64,000 bases of DNA from Ignavibacteria bacterium (GCA_026417135.1 JAOADV010000002.1:162129-226128); one strand, 5' to 3'. Numbered from the stretch's first letter, positions 7,768 through 16,933 are shown. Numbers and translations are program-made. The notes: a model not told the origin generated them from the sequence alone.

Positions 7768-8823
7768 ATGAAAGGTCTGATTTTAGGGCTAAGCGTTCTT
7801 ATAGGCATCGTTCTTGGATTATATCCTTCGATAGACAAACCTAAACCATTGTGGTGGAAGCTGGTAGTAATTATAACGCTATTTTTGACGATTTTTTTAA
7901 CCTTTGCACCACATATTGGGTCGAACTTTGCAACATTCAGATATATAGCCCAAAATGTCGAAAATTTTTCGGGTCCTCTATATTTCCAAATCGCTGAAAA
8001 TTCAAAGGTAAATGTTGGAACTGATGAAAATCCAATTTACAAGATGGAAATCTTTAACCCCAAATTACCTGTGGTAAAAGACACCCTAATAGTATTCGGT
8101 AATATTCCTTATGAAATCAATTCAAAAACACCCCTAATAGCAGAAGTTCGATACGATAGTACAGAAGACAATTTTATTTTTGTAAAACTTGTTTCGATAA
8201 ATCCTTTATTTGTTTTACCGTTAGTCCCTCAACTTGGTGAACAAATCAGAATTATGAATTTCCACGTTCCTTGTGCTTGGGTTGCTGTCGTTGCATATCT
8301 TTTTTCTTTATTTTATTCAGTTAAATACTTAAAGCATAGAAACTTTGAATACGACCAAAAAGCATATTCTTCGATATATTTAGGGACTATTTTCGCTTTT
8401 TTAGCAACTGTTACTGGGATGATTTGGGCTAAGTTCAACTGGGGTTCTTTTTGGAATTGGGACCCTCGGCAAACAACTATGTTTGTCTTATTATTAATAT
8501 ACCTTGCATATTTTGTGTTAAGACAAAGTTTGAACAACCCCGATATTAGAGCAAGATTAAGTTCTTCTTACTCCATTGTTGCATTTCTAACTGTTCCCTT
8601 TTTAGTTTTTGTTTTACCGCGACTTTTGGAAAGTAATCATCCCGGTTCGATTAATAGTCCAAATATTGGTCCTATTATTAGTACGCAAGAAGAGACTCTT
8701 AATCCTCTTCAAACATTAGGTTTTGGCTTCGGTTTTACTTCTTTTACCCTAATTTTCTTTTGGTTACTTAATATTAAAGTAAGGTTCCATAGAATTGAAA
8801 ATCTTTTCAAGAGGAGTTTATGA
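7768..8823 (+). CDS. ccmC: CcmC-family heme-handling membrane protein
   Basis: The 351-residue polytopic protein contains the tryptophan-rich heme-handling motif WGSFWNWDPRQT, diagnostic of the CcmC/CcsA/CcmF superfamily. Flanking histidines in MNFHVPCAW and ESNHPGS are candidate heme axial ligands. It is longer than standalone CcmC (about 230-250): the first 150 residues contain two membrane segments and a soluble stretch rich in beta structure. It should load heme onto CcmE. The 3' end overlaps ccmD (ATGA). ccmA and ccmB, which encode the ABC part of System I, are not in the window. Confidence 0.85.
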   Translation: MKGLILGLSVLIGIVLGLYPSIDKPKPLWWKLVVIITLFLTIFLTFAPHIGSNFATFRYIAQNVENFSGPLYFQIAENSKVNVGTDENPIYKMEIFNPKLPVVKDTLIVFGNIPYEINSKTPLIAEVRYDSTEDNFIFVKLVSINPLFVLPLVPQLGEQIRIMNFHVPCAWVAVVAYLFSLFYSVKYLKHRNFEYDQKAYSSIYLGTIFAFLATVTGMIWAKFNWGSFWNWDPRQTTMFVLLLIYLAYFVLRQSLNNPDIRARLSSSYSIVAFLTVPFLVFVLPRLLESNHPGSINSPNIGPIISTQEETLNPLQTLGFGFGFTSFTLIFFWLLNIKVRFHRIENLFKRSL

Positions 8824-8972
8824 TTAGTTTTCTCGTGCAAAATCAATTATTTGTCGTCTTGATTGTTGTATTCATAATCTGGATTGTCTTCATATTTTGG
8901 CTATTTAAAATCGACAAAGCTTTGTTTGAAATTGAAAAGAAAGTCAGAAATTTCGAAAACTTTAAGCAATAG
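8820..8972 (+). CDS. ccmD: CcmD-like small membrane protein
   Basis: A 50-residue reading frame that starts in an ATGA overlap with ccmC and ends 11 bases before ccmE. It has one hydrophobic segment (about residues 10-30, VVLIVVFIIWIVFIFWL) followed by a charged helix (FEIEKKVRNFENFK). Position between ccmC and ccmE, size, single membrane span and charged tail are those of CcmD, which helps release holo-CcmE from CcmC in System I. CcmD proteins have little conserved sequence, so the call rests on architecture and context. Confidence 0.75.
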   Translation: MISFLVQNQLFVVLIVVFIIWIVFIFWLFKIDKALFEIEKKVRNFENFKQ

Positions 8973-8983
8973 ATGGTTAAATT

Positions 8984-9382
8984 ATGAAAAAATATATTTT
9001 AATAGCTTTTGCAACTATTATCTTTCTAATTCTTATCCTTGTTTCGTTCAATAAAAGTGCGATTGTATATACAGATTTTCAAAATGCTAAGAAACTTGGG
9101 AAACGAGTGCAAGTGGTTGGTTCTTGGATTAAGGAGATGCCAATAAGATACGACATAAATTCGAGCAAATTTGAATTTTATATGAAAGATAAAAAAGGCG
9201 AGGTTATGTTCGTTTCCCATAATGGTGCTCAACCAAATAATTTCACCATTGCACCAGAAATTGTTGTGCAAGGTTTTGTTAAAGATACAACTTTTGTTGC
9301 CTCGCAAATTATCACAAAGTGTCCCTCGAAATATGAAGGTGAAGTTGAACATTTAAAGTATGGAGGCGAAATTGTTAGGTAA
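8984..9382 (+). CDS. ccmE: CcmE heme chaperone, CXXXY (System I*) variant
   Basis: The 132-residue protein has an N-terminal membrane anchor (residues 4-22) and an OB-fold domain. The usual heme-binding HXXXY motif is replaced by C113-P-S-K-Y117, so the residue that normally bonds heme covalently is a cysteine. CXXXY CcmE proteins are known from the System I* variant described in Desulfovibrio and some archaea. The protein carries heme from CcmC to CcmF on the periplasmic face. The 3' end overlaps ccmF by 23 bases. Confidence 0.9.
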   Translation: MKKYILIAFATIIFLILILVSFNKSAIVYTDFQNAKKLGKRVQVVGSWIKEMPIRYDINSSKFEFYMKDKKGEVMFVSHNGAQPNNFTIAPEIVVQGFVKDTTFVASQIITKCPSKYEGEVEHLKYGGEIVR

Positions 9383-11645
9383 AATCATTTTATATTTATC
9401 AGCTTTAAGTTGGTTACAATCTTTTTTGCTCCTTCTTTTTGGTTCTAAAAAAAACGAGATTTCCGATAATCTGAATAAATACGGACTTTGGGCTTTTTAC
9501 TCTGGTATTTTAACTATTGTTCTTGCATCAATTTATTTGCTATTCAATATACTTTCCTACAATTTTACTTTAAGTTATGTTTGGAGCTACTCTTCTCGGA
9601 AATTACCTTTCCTTCTTCTAATTTCTTCTTTCTATGCTGGGCAAGAAGGCTCTTTTCTCCTTTGGGCATTATTTCTTTCACTTGTTGGATTTTTCTTATA
9701 TCTATATTTAAAAAAATATTCTTTCGAGTTTTTGCCTCTTTCGTTTCTTTCGCTCGTAGTTTTTTTTATTACAATTATTCTAATTTTCAAAAGTCCATTT
9801 GCCGATATTTGGGAAACATTTCCCGATGGAAACATTCCTAAGGATTTTGTGCCCCAAGACGGTAGAGGTTTAAACCCAGTCTTAGAAAATTACTGGATTG
9901 CAATACACCCACCAATCTTATTTTTGGGGTATTCGCTATTAACGGTTCCATTTGTGCTTTTACTCTCTTCCTTTGTTAAAAAAGACTTTTATGGATTTCA
10001 AAAAGCAAGTTCTTTTTGGGCACTACTTGCTGCTGGTGTTTTAGGATTAGGAATTATGCTTGGAGGTTTCTGGGCTTACGAAACATTAGGTTGGGGTGGG
10101 TATTGGGGTTGGGACCCCGTAGAAAATTCATCTCTTGTACCTTGGATTTTTGTAACTGCGCTTGTCCATACATTAATACTCCAAAGAGTAAATGGTGGCT
10201 TCATTCGAACAAATTATATTTTGAGTTGGTTAAGTTTTGTTGGCGTACTTTACGCTACTTATCTTACAAGGAGTGGGGTATTAAGTGATACCTCAGTTCA
10301 TTCATTTGTCGACCCCGGTAAAGTTGTAAATGCCTTGTTACTCACTGGCCTCGGAATTTTCATCCTTTTTCCTATTGTCATTTTTTTCTTTGCGACCAAA
10401 AGTATCCCTAAAGAAAATCGCCGCATAGGCTCTTTTTCAAGAGAATCTTTTACAATTTTTGGGACCATTGTTCTAATCCTTGCTGCTTTGGTGATTATTG
10501 TCGGAACTAGTCTCCCCATCATACAAGATGTAATTGGCGCTCCAAAAGTTGCACTTGAACCTTCTTTCTACAATCAATGGATGCTACCCATCGCAATATT
10601 GATTCTAATTTTAAATGCCCTTTCTTTGTATTTTAAATGGAAAGATGCACAGTTGAATTTTATAACAAAGCAGATTATTCTAAATTTCAGTCTTTCCCTT
10701 GCTTTTGCAATAATATTCTTTCTTTTTATAAATAAAAGTATTCCATTTGCGATTTTGGTTTTTAGCATTGTGTTTGCTATTACAATAAATTTAAAGAAAT
10801 CTGTTGAAAAGATTCTTAGTGGTAACTTAAAGCTTGGCGCCTTTCTTTCTCATTTAGGAATAGCTTTGCTTTTTCTTGGCTCTTTACTTTCTGGTGGTCT
10901 TGAAGAAACTAAAACTATCAATTTGATTGAAGGCAAACAAGCGTCCGCTTTCGGTTATGACTTTATCCTTTTTAAAAAGGAACAAATAGAGTTAGATAAA
11001 CCAGATAGAGAAAAGTATAAATTCCACATAAAGGTAAACTCTTCCGGAGTCTCGACAGTTGTTAAACCAATAGTATATTGGAGCGAATTTAATAATTTCG
11101 AGCAACCATTTTTCGAGCCAGACATAAAAACTTTTGTAACTAAGGATTTGTATTTTTCTCCAAAATCACTTGCCTTTACCGACCTTTTTAGCCCCATCAC
11201 GCTGAAAAAAGGGCAAAAGGTGCCTGCACCTTGGTCTTCTAATGATAGTATTCATTTTGTAAGTTATGATATGAGCTCAATGCATCGTAATCCAAATCAG
11301 AATTTCTTCAATTTTGGGCTGGTAATTAATTACTTTATCGATGGCAAAGAGTTTGTTGATACAGTTTATTCACTTTTGAACTTAAATATGAACTCTTTTA
11401 ATCCTGTATGGAGTATCGTCCCAACGAAGGACTTTTCAATCGGTTTTATAAAATTTTCGCCCGAGGAGAATCTCGAAAATTCAACTGTCGAATTGGCTTT
11501 CGGACAAGAAGTTTTCATCGCTGATGTTTCAATTAAACCTTTTATTTTATTAGTCTGGATTGGTGTGATTTTTACGGTTGCTGGGTTTATTATTGCGGTA
11601 TTCAAATATAGACATCAAATAAACAATACTAATTTCACAACCTAG
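9360..11645 (+). CDS. ccmF: CcmF, cytochrome c heme lyase subunit
   Basis: The 761-residue protein with many membrane spans has the motif WGGYWGWDPVENSSLVPW and the HPPILFLGYS segment, both characteristic of CcmF. It attaches heme from CcmE to apocytochrome CXXCH motifs. The long soluble segment (about residues 520-720) is the periplasmic domain, followed by a final helix. ATG 9360 gives the N-terminus usual for the family; TTG 9372, with GGAGG 5 bases upstream, is an alternative start. No ccmH/ccmI follows, consistent with the reduced System I* gene set. Confidence 0.93.
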   Translation: MEAKLLGKIILYLSALSWLQSFLLLLFGSKKNEISDNLNKYGLWAFYSGILTIVLASIYLLFNILSYNFTLSYVWSYSSRKLPFLLLISSFYAGQEGSFLLWALFLSLVGFFLYLYLKKYSFEFLPLSFLSLVVFFITIILIFKSPFADIWETFPDGNIPKDFVPQDGRGLNPVLENYWIAIHPPILFLGYSLLTVPFVLLLSSFVKKDFYGFQKASSFWALLAAGVLGLGIMLGGFWAYETLGWGGYWGWDPVENSSLVPWIFVTALVHTLILQRVNGGFIRTNYILSWLSFVGVLYATYLTRSGVLSDTSVHSFVDPGKVVNALLLTGLGIFILFPIVIFFFATKSIPKENRRIGSFSRESFTIFGTIVLILAALVIIVGTSLPIIQDVIGAPKVALEPSFYNQWMLPIAILILILNALSLYFKWKDAQLNFITKQIILNFSLSLAFAIIFFLFINKSIPFAILVFSIVFAITINLKKSVEKILSGNLKLGAFLSHLGIALLFLGSLLSGGLEETKTINLIEGKQASAFGYDFILFKKEQIELDKPDREKYKFHIKVNSSGVSTVVKPIVYWSEFNNFEQPFFEPDIKTFVTKDLYFSPKSLAFTDLFSPITLKKGQKVPAPWSSNDSIHFVSYDMSSMHRNPNQNFFNFGLVINYFIDGKEFVDTVYSLLNLNMNSFNPVWSIVPTKDFSIGFIKFSPEENLENSTVELAFGQEVFIADVSIKPFILLVWIGVIFTVAGFIIAVFKYRHQINNTNFTT

Positions 11646-11684
11646 TCGTTAATATATTCTTTAATAGCAATATTAGGAGGAATT

Positions 11685-12338
11685 ATGTTTTCCAAGGTTC
11701 TTGTAACATCGTCAATGTTGTTTTTATTTTTGCTACATATTTCTTCTTGCAAATCCGAAACGAGAGAAATCGAACAGACTAAAGTTCAAAAAGAAGAACT
11801 TACAGTTTTCGAAGAGATAGCTCAGAATGAGATTTTATCTGATAACACACAAAGCAAAACGCCTGAATTCATTCCCCTCGTATTTGTGGCTTCGTCGGTA
11901 TCGACTGGCAAACCCGGCACTTTGGTTAATTTCACTTGGAAGCAAAATGGAAAAGAAGTAAATTTTAGCGATTTTGCAAAAAACAAAATTGTTCTCCTAA
12001 ACTTTTGGGGAACTTGGTGTCCACCTTGTCGAAAAGAATTACCCGATTTAATCGAAATTCATAACGAAAGCGAAGGCCAAGATTACGTCGTTGTCGGAGT
12101 TACTTTGGAACGTGACCCTGCAAATGCTGAAACTATCGTGAAAGATTTTGCTAAGAAACAAGGTATAAAGTATCTAAATATTGTCGACAAAGACCATTCT
12201 ATTGCGCGTGCCTATGGAGGTATTTCGGCGGTTCCAACCACATTCATTATCGACAAAAAGGGGAAAATTGTCGAAACACTTGTGGGAGCAAGACCAAAGC
12301 GAGACTTTATTGATGCAATTAGCAGGGCAAGGAAATAG
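11685..12338 (+). CDS. TlpA/CcmG-like thiol-disulfide oxidoreductase lipoprotein
   Basis: A strong AGGAGG lies 7 bases before ATG 11685. The 217-residue product has a signal ending in the lipobox-like ISSC, a linker of about 60 residues, then a thioredoxin fold with NFWGTWCPPCRKE (WCPPC active site) and the cis-proline region AVPTTFIID. It probably reduces cysteines of apocytochrome c in the periplasm for the CcmF reaction, the CcmG/ResA role, judged from its place at the end of the ccm operon 39 bases after ccmF. A general periplasmic thiol reductase is the alternative. Confidence 0.85.
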   Translation: MFSKVLVTSSMLFLFLLHISSCKSETREIEQTKVQKEELTVFEEIAQNEILSDNTQSKTPEFIPLVFVASSVSTGKPGTLVNFTWKQNGKEVNFSDFAKNKIVLLNFWGTWCPPCRKELPDLIEIHNESEGQDYVVVGVTLERDPANAETIVKDFAKKQGIKYLNIVDKDHSIARAYGGISAVPTTFIIDKKGKIVETLVGARPKRDFIDAISRARK

Positions 12339-12352
12339 TTTTTTCGCTGTTT

Positions 12353-12384
12353 TTTGTTTTTTAATTAAATTGTATTTAATTTTG
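12353..12384 (+). promoter_or_regulatory. Bacteroidota-type promoter of tRNA-Ser
   Basis: TTTG (12353-12356), a 20-base spacer and TAATTTTG (12377-12384) lie 12 bases before the tRNA. The -33/-7 arrangement matches TTTG...TAnnTTTG, with the same spacing as at the tRNA-Pro gene. Confidence 0.6.
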
Positions 12385-12396
12385 CAATTGTAGGAA

Positions 12397-12486
12397 GGAG
12401 AGGTGGCCGAGTGGCTGAAGGCAACGGTTTGCTAAACCGTCGTAGGGGCTAAACTCCTACCGCGAGTTCGAATCTCGCCCTCTCCG
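12397..12486 (+). tRNA. tRNA-Ser (anticodon GCT)
   Basis: Acceptor arms GGAGAGG (12397-12403) and CCTCTCC (12479-12485) pair perfectly, with discriminator G12486. The anticodon stem-loop ACGGTTTGCTAAACCGT gives GCT, reading AGC/AGU serine codons. A long variable arm (GTAGGGGCTAAACTCCTAC) and the T-loop GTTCGAATC are present, as expected for a class II tRNA. CCA is not encoded. It lies between the ccm operon and the convergent rtcB gene. Confidence 0.97.
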
Positions 12487-12503
12487 CAAAATTTACATTT
12501 GAA

Positions 12504-13952
12504 CTAACCTTTGATTACAGCAATGGGTTTCATTTTTGCTAATGGTTTCGCTATTTCTAATTGCTGTACTACATTTACAACAACTTCCACATCTTTGTAA
12601 GCTTCGGGAGCTTCTTCTGCTAAGGAAGAAAGACTTGGTGTTTTAATGTATATCCCTTTCGATTCTAATTCTTCTTTTAACGCATTTCCACTTATAGATT
12701 TTTTTGCTTGCGACCGACTCATTGTTCGCCCAGCACCGTGACAAGAACTTCCAAAAGACAAATCCAACGAGCGTTCTTGTGCTACCAAAAGATAAGAAGA
12801 AGTTCCCATTGAGCCCGGGACAAGAACTGGCTGACCAATTCCTTTAAACCTGTCAGTTAGTTTTGTTGAGGGATATGCTCTTGTAGCACCTTTTCGGTGT
12901 ACAACAACCTTGCGTTCTTTACCATTTATATTATGTTTTTCAAGTTTTGCAATGTTGTGTGCAAGGTCGTAAAGCAAATAAAATTCGAGTGGTTTTATTT
13001 TTTTTAAATGCTTTTCGAAAATTTTTTTAATTGTATTAGCAATTAGTTGCCTGTTTACGAAAGCGAAGTTAGCGGCGGAATTCATCGCAGCGTAATATTT
13101 TTGTCCCTCTTCTGAACTAAATGGGGCACAAGCAAGGCCACGGTCGACAAGTTCAATTCCGTATTTCTTTGAAACAGCTTGATAATCCCTTGCAAAGTCT
13201 GAACAAATTTGGTGACCGTAGCCACGAGAACCAGTGTGAATCCAAATGACGACCTGATTCAAAAATAATCCAAGCTTTTGAGCAAGTTCGTTGTCGTAAA
13301 TTTTATTTACGTAAGCAATTTCAATAAAATGATTTCCAGAGCCTAAGCTTCCTATCTCAGTTATGCCTCGTTCAAATGCTTTCTGGGAAACTCCAGATAA
13401 ACTTTGAACGGGAAGTTCACCTTTATCCTCTACTGCATCTTTATCTGAGCTTGTAGCAAAATTATTTTCAACAGCCCATTTCATTCCACTTTGAACAAGA
13501 ATTTCAAATTCTTTCTTCGAAATGGAAACTAAAGCTCCTTTTCCAGCGCCAAGGGGAACGGTTGAGTAAACTTCATCGACAATTTTTTTCAGCTCTTTCT
13601 GAATTTCTGATTTAGAAAAATTTGTAATGTTAAGACGAATTCCGCAATTGATATCGTAACCTACGCCACCGGGAGAGATAATTCCATCGTTGGCATCGAA
13701 GGCGGCAACCCCACCAATAGGAAAGCCGTAACCTTGATGAATGTCTGGCATAGCTAAAGAATAATTCACAATACCCGGAAGTGTTGCAACGTTAATTAAT
13801 TGTTGGAGTGAGCCATCCTTTTGTAAAATTTCTAGTTGATTTTTATCTGCGAAAAAACGTGCTGGAACTTTCATTAATCGATGTGAATCGGAAGGAATTT
13901 CATAAACAAATTCATCTATTTTATTGATTTTTAGATTCATAGTTTCCCCCAT
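12504..13952 (-). CDS. rtcB: RtcB, tRNA/RNA 3'-phosphate ligase
   Basis: The 482-residue protein carries RtcB signatures: GGVGYDINCGIR (metal-binding Asp and Cys), GSGNHFIEI, WIHTGSRGYGHQ, HRKGATRAYP with the histidine region that accepts GMP, and FGSSCHGAGR. RtcB joins RNA 2',3'-cyclic phosphate or 3'-phosphate ends to 5'-OH ends using GTP and Mn2+. ATG 13952 overlaps the archease stop (TAATG); ATG 13940, just after GGGGGAA, is a possible alternative start giving 478 residues. Pairing with archease makes function in RNA repair or tRNA maturation likely. Confidence 0.97.
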   Translation of the reverse strand: MGETMNLKINKIDEFVYEIPSDSHRLMKVPARFFADKNQLEILQKDGSLQQLINVATLPGIVNYSLAMPDIHQGYGFPIGGVAAFDANDGIISPGGVGYDINCGIRLNITNFSKSEIQKELKKIVDEVYSTVPLGAGKGALVSISKKEFEILVQSGMKWAVENNFATSSDKDAVEDKGELPVQSLSGVSQKAFERGITEIGSLGSGNHFIEIAYVNKIYDNELAQKLGLFLNQVVIWIHTGSRGYGHQICSDFARDYQAVSKKYGIELVDRGLACAPFSSEEGQKYYAAMNSAANFAFVNRQLIANTIKKIFEKHLKKIKPLEFYLLYDLAHNIAKLEKHNINGKERKVVVHRKGATRAYPSTKLTDRFKGIGQPVLVPGSMGTSSYLLVAQERSLDLSFGSSCHGAGRTMSRSQAKKSISGNALKEELESKGIYIKTPSLSSLAEEAPEAYKDVEVVVNVVQQLEIAKPLAKMKPIAVIKG

Positions 13953-14347
13953 TAAATATCAAAAACGACAGTACAGAAATAAAGTTCTCCTTTTTTTTCT
14001 ATATTAAAATTATGATAAGTAGCCGATTTAATTAATAAATTTAATTTATTAAATGTGTTGAACCAAGCTTTTGCTTTTACAGAATTTTCATTTATTTCTA
14101 TTATAGCATTTATTAAATAAAAATTGTTATTTAACTTAAAGATTATATAGTTAAGCCATTCAATGAATAAAACATTTATATCGTCATTGCTATCATAATA
14201 GATTTCGTTAGTTATATTAGAACAATTGATAAACTCAACATCAGCTAACTGGGTTAATCCAATTGCCGCATCATAAAATAAATAATTTAAATCGATTGCT
14301 TCAATGTAAAGAGCTTTGTCTGCTGTGTGATGTAATTCCTTAAACAT
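13952..14347 (-). CDS. Archease, RtcB cofactor
   Basis: The 131-residue protein opens with FKELHHTADKALYIEA, the HTAD signature of archease, and contains the acidic metal-site region near the C-terminus (KAWFN ... YFCTVVFDI). Archease stimulates guanylylation of RtcB and allows multiple turnover. It directly precedes rtcB in a 1-base stop/start overlap. Sequence and context agree, so this is a confident call despite moderate divergence (low-complexity Asn/Ile-rich middle). Confidence 0.9.
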   Translation of the reverse strand: MFKELHHTADKALYIEAIDLNYLFYDAAIGLTQLADVEFINCSNITNEIYYDSNDDINVLFIEWLNYIIFKLNNNFYLINAIIEINENSVKAKAWFNTFNKLNLLIKSATYHNFNIEKKGELYFCTVVFDI

Positions 14348-14349
14348 TT

Positions 14350-15627
14350 TTACTTTTTAACAAATTCTTTTATTGCTGTTATAAAGAAATCTAAGTCGCT
14401 TTTTAGGGTGTAAATATTTGGAGTTATTCGTATTCCAGAAATACTTTCCCAATTTATTGGAGTTACAAATATTTTATATTTGTTGAATAAAAAGTCAGAA
14501 ATTTCTTCTGGTTTTTTACCTTCTATTGAAAAGAGACCAAGACCACAAGAAAATTCTTTCGACAGTGGAGTTAAAATCTTACAATTTTCCAACTTCATCA
14601 ACTCGTTTGTCCAATATTGCTTTAATTCGTATAGTCTGTTTTCTTTTCGCTTTATTCCTATGATTTGGTGGAAGTTGATTGCCTCCGAAATTGCAATTTC
14701 GGCGGGAAAAGACCGCGTCCCAAGCGATTCAAATTTTCTTATGTCCTCGCTGTAAGGTTTTTCGGTTGGATGAAGAGGCGGTATTTCTTTTATATGTTCT
14801 TTTTTAATATACAACATTCCAGTGCCAAACGGGGCACAAAGCCATTTGTGTAAACTTGTAGCTAAAAAATTACAATTTAAATCGGTTATTTTGAAATCAA
14901 TATGAGCAAAAGTGTGGGCTGCATCGACCAGGACATAAATATTTCTTTTCTGCGCCTCTTTTGCGATTTCTTGTACTGGTAAAATTTGGCCGTTCCAATT
15001 CAACATATGTGTTAGATTTACGACTTTGGTGCGTGGCGAAAACTTGGAAACATATGCATCGATAAGGTAATTTTTATCTTCCGATGGCAAATTTAAATCG
15101 ACCCAAACCAATTTTATTTTATCGCGCAATTCACGAAATTTCCAGGCATTAATTACATTTGGATAATCTTGTTTAGAAAGGACGACTTCATCCAATGGTT
15201 TAAGGTTTAAACCGAAAATAATCGTATTAATACCCTCAGTAGTATTTCTGTTTATTGCAATTTCCTCTGGCGAGACAGCTCCAAGCTCAGCAAGGTATCT
15301 TCGAACAGTTTCTCTCCCTTGGTCTAAAATTCGCCACATAAAATAAGTTGGACCTTCATTTGATAGTTGATAGTATCTTATGAATGCATCTTGAACGGGT
15401 TTGGGTTGAGGCGAAACCCCACCGTTGTTTAAATTTAATATGTTTTTAGACACGGTAAAAGTTTGCCGAACCCAATGCCAAAATTCTTCAGTTTTGGTGT
15501 TCTTTTCTTCAAAATCCTCGAGACGTAATGTCAAATTCTTTTCTTTCGAATGTGTAAAGAATTTAGAACCAGAAAATAAACCAAGGGTAAATAAAGTGTT
15601 TATCAAAGCCCTGCGATTAATTCCCAT
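14350..15627 (-). CDS. Class V aminotransferase (PLP enzyme) with Tat-like signal
   Basis: The 425-residue fold-type I PLP enzyme of the cysteine desulfurase / isopenicillin-N-epimerase group has NRNTTEGINTI (cofactor phosphate region), LVDAAHTFAHID (Asp and His stacking on PLP) and the Schiff-base lysine in SLHKWLCAPFGTG. The N-terminus MGINRRALINTLFTLGLFSG has paired arginines before a hydrophobic stretch, suggesting Tat export of the folded cofactor-loaded enzyme. The substrate is unknown. It ends 2 bases before archease, so aminotransferase-archease-rtcB probably form one operon. Confidence 0.85.
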   Translation of the reverse strand: MGINRRALINTLFTLGLFSGSKFFTHSKEKNLTLRLEDFEEKNTKTEEFWHWVRQTFTVSKNILNLNNGGVSPQPKPVQDAFIRYYQLSNEGPTYFMWRILDQGRETVRRYLAELGAVSPEEIAINRNTTEGINTIIFGLNLKPLDEVVLSKQDYPNVINAWKFRELRDKIKLVWVDLNLPSEDKNYLIDAYVSKFSPRTKVVNLTHMLNWNGQILPVQEIAKEAQKRNIYVLVDAAHTFAHIDFKITDLNCNFLATSLHKWLCAPFGTGMLYIKKEHIKEIPPLHPTEKPYSEDIRKFESLGTRSFPAEIAISEAINFHQIIGIKRKENRLYELKQYWTNELMKLENCKILTPLSKEFSCGLGLFSIEGKKPEEISDFLFNKYKIFVTPINWESISGIRITPNIYTLKSDLDFFITAIKEFVKK

Positions 15628-15655
15628 TGCTTTACAAAATGAACAACATCATATA

Positions 15656-15681
15656 CAAATTTAAAAATTTTATTAGTTTTG
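15656..15681. promoter_or_regulatory. Divergent -7 elements for the PLP enzyme and the glycosyltransferase
   Basis: CAAATTTA at 15656-15663 is TAAATTTG on the minus strand, 28 bases upstream of the aminotransferase start. TAGTTTTG at 15674-15681 is on the plus strand, 25 bases upstream of the glycosyltransferase start. Both fit TAnnTTTG; no -33 element was confirmed. Confidence 0.4.
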
Positions 15682-15706
15682 TTTTTCGTTCTCCTCTCGA
15701 TAGGAT

Positions 15707-16665
15707 ATGTTTGACTTAGTAATAATCTCTTATAATAATAAAACACTCACATCTTCAACTATTGAAAGTGCGTTAAACAATACAGTTATACCAGAGAATA
15801 TTATAATTGTTGACAATGCATCAACTGACGGAACAGTTCCTTTTATCAAAGAGCGTTTTCCGCAGGTTAAAATAATTGAGAACACGCATAACTTAGGATA
15901 TTCAAGGGCAGTCAATATTGGAGTTGAACAATCAAAAAATAATTACGTTGTAATATCAAACAATGACGTTATCTTTGCGAAGACATCTTTCGAAAAAATG
16001 CTTGAAGCAATAAGTCTTATTAAAAGTAATTTTGGAGTAATTGGATTTTTACAATATTACCCAAATGGCAAACCCCAGTTTTCTTATTCTTTATTTTCGG
16101 GCATCGGGGATGCTGTTTTACATTTATTTTTTCTGCATACCCTTTTCTTAAAATTCTTTTTTCTATTACGCAAATTTAATCTATCTCCCAGGTTGATTCC
16201 AGTCGGTTATGTTGACGGGGCAGCGATGTGTGTAAATAGAGAGGCATTTAAAAGAATTGATGGCTTCGATGCAAGTTTTTTTTTTATTCCGAAGATGCCG
16301 ACTTTTGTTGGCGACTAAGAAAAAATGGTTATAAAGTCCTTGCCGACTTAAAAAATCCTATCATTCATTTCAGGGGCCAAGGTCAAAATAACAAGCTCGG
16401 GTTAAGCGAAAAAAATTTAAAATATTTCGTTTCTGCAAAAGCTCAGCTATGTCGTAAGAACTTATCAAAGATTGAAACAATAATTTATTTCGCCATAGTT
16501 GCTCTAAATTATTTAGTTTTGTCGTTCATTTATAATATAATTTCCAAACTTACTGGGAAACAAAAGGCGAATGAACTTTCCAGAATTTACACTATGCTGG
16601 GAAAGGAATTTTTAAAAGTTTCAAAAAAGATTACAACAGGCAATATACAAAATGACCTATTATGA
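15707..16665 (+). pseudogene. Glycosyltransferase family 2, frameshifted at a 10-T run
   Basis: The first frame (15707-16318, 203 residues) is a rhamnosyltransferase-like GT2: DLVIISYNNKTLTSSTIESA, VDNASTDGTV, NNDV and YVDGAAMCVNREAF. It derails after ten T (16276-16285) into a short unrelated tail. One extra T restores the family motif FFFYSEDADFCWRLRKNGY, and the other frame then runs to the TGA at 16663-16665, encoding HFRGQGQNN and a hydrophobic helix. Restored length is about 320 residues, normal for the family. It may be a real frameshift, a homopolymer sequencing error, or a slippage site that makes some full-length protein. Confidence 0.85.
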
Positions 16666-16689
16666 GTAAATTTTTGAAATGAAAATTCT

Positions 16690-16697
16690 TAATTTTG
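16690..16697 (+). promoter_or_regulatory. -7 element upstream of ferredoxin
   Basis: TAATTTTG matches TAnnTTTG and lies 44 bases before the ferredoxin start. No TTTG is found at the proper -33 distance. Confidence 0.4.
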
Positions 16698-16723
16698 TTT
16701 GCCTTCGGGCTAAGTTTTTTTAA

Positions 16724-16933
<210 letters not shown>

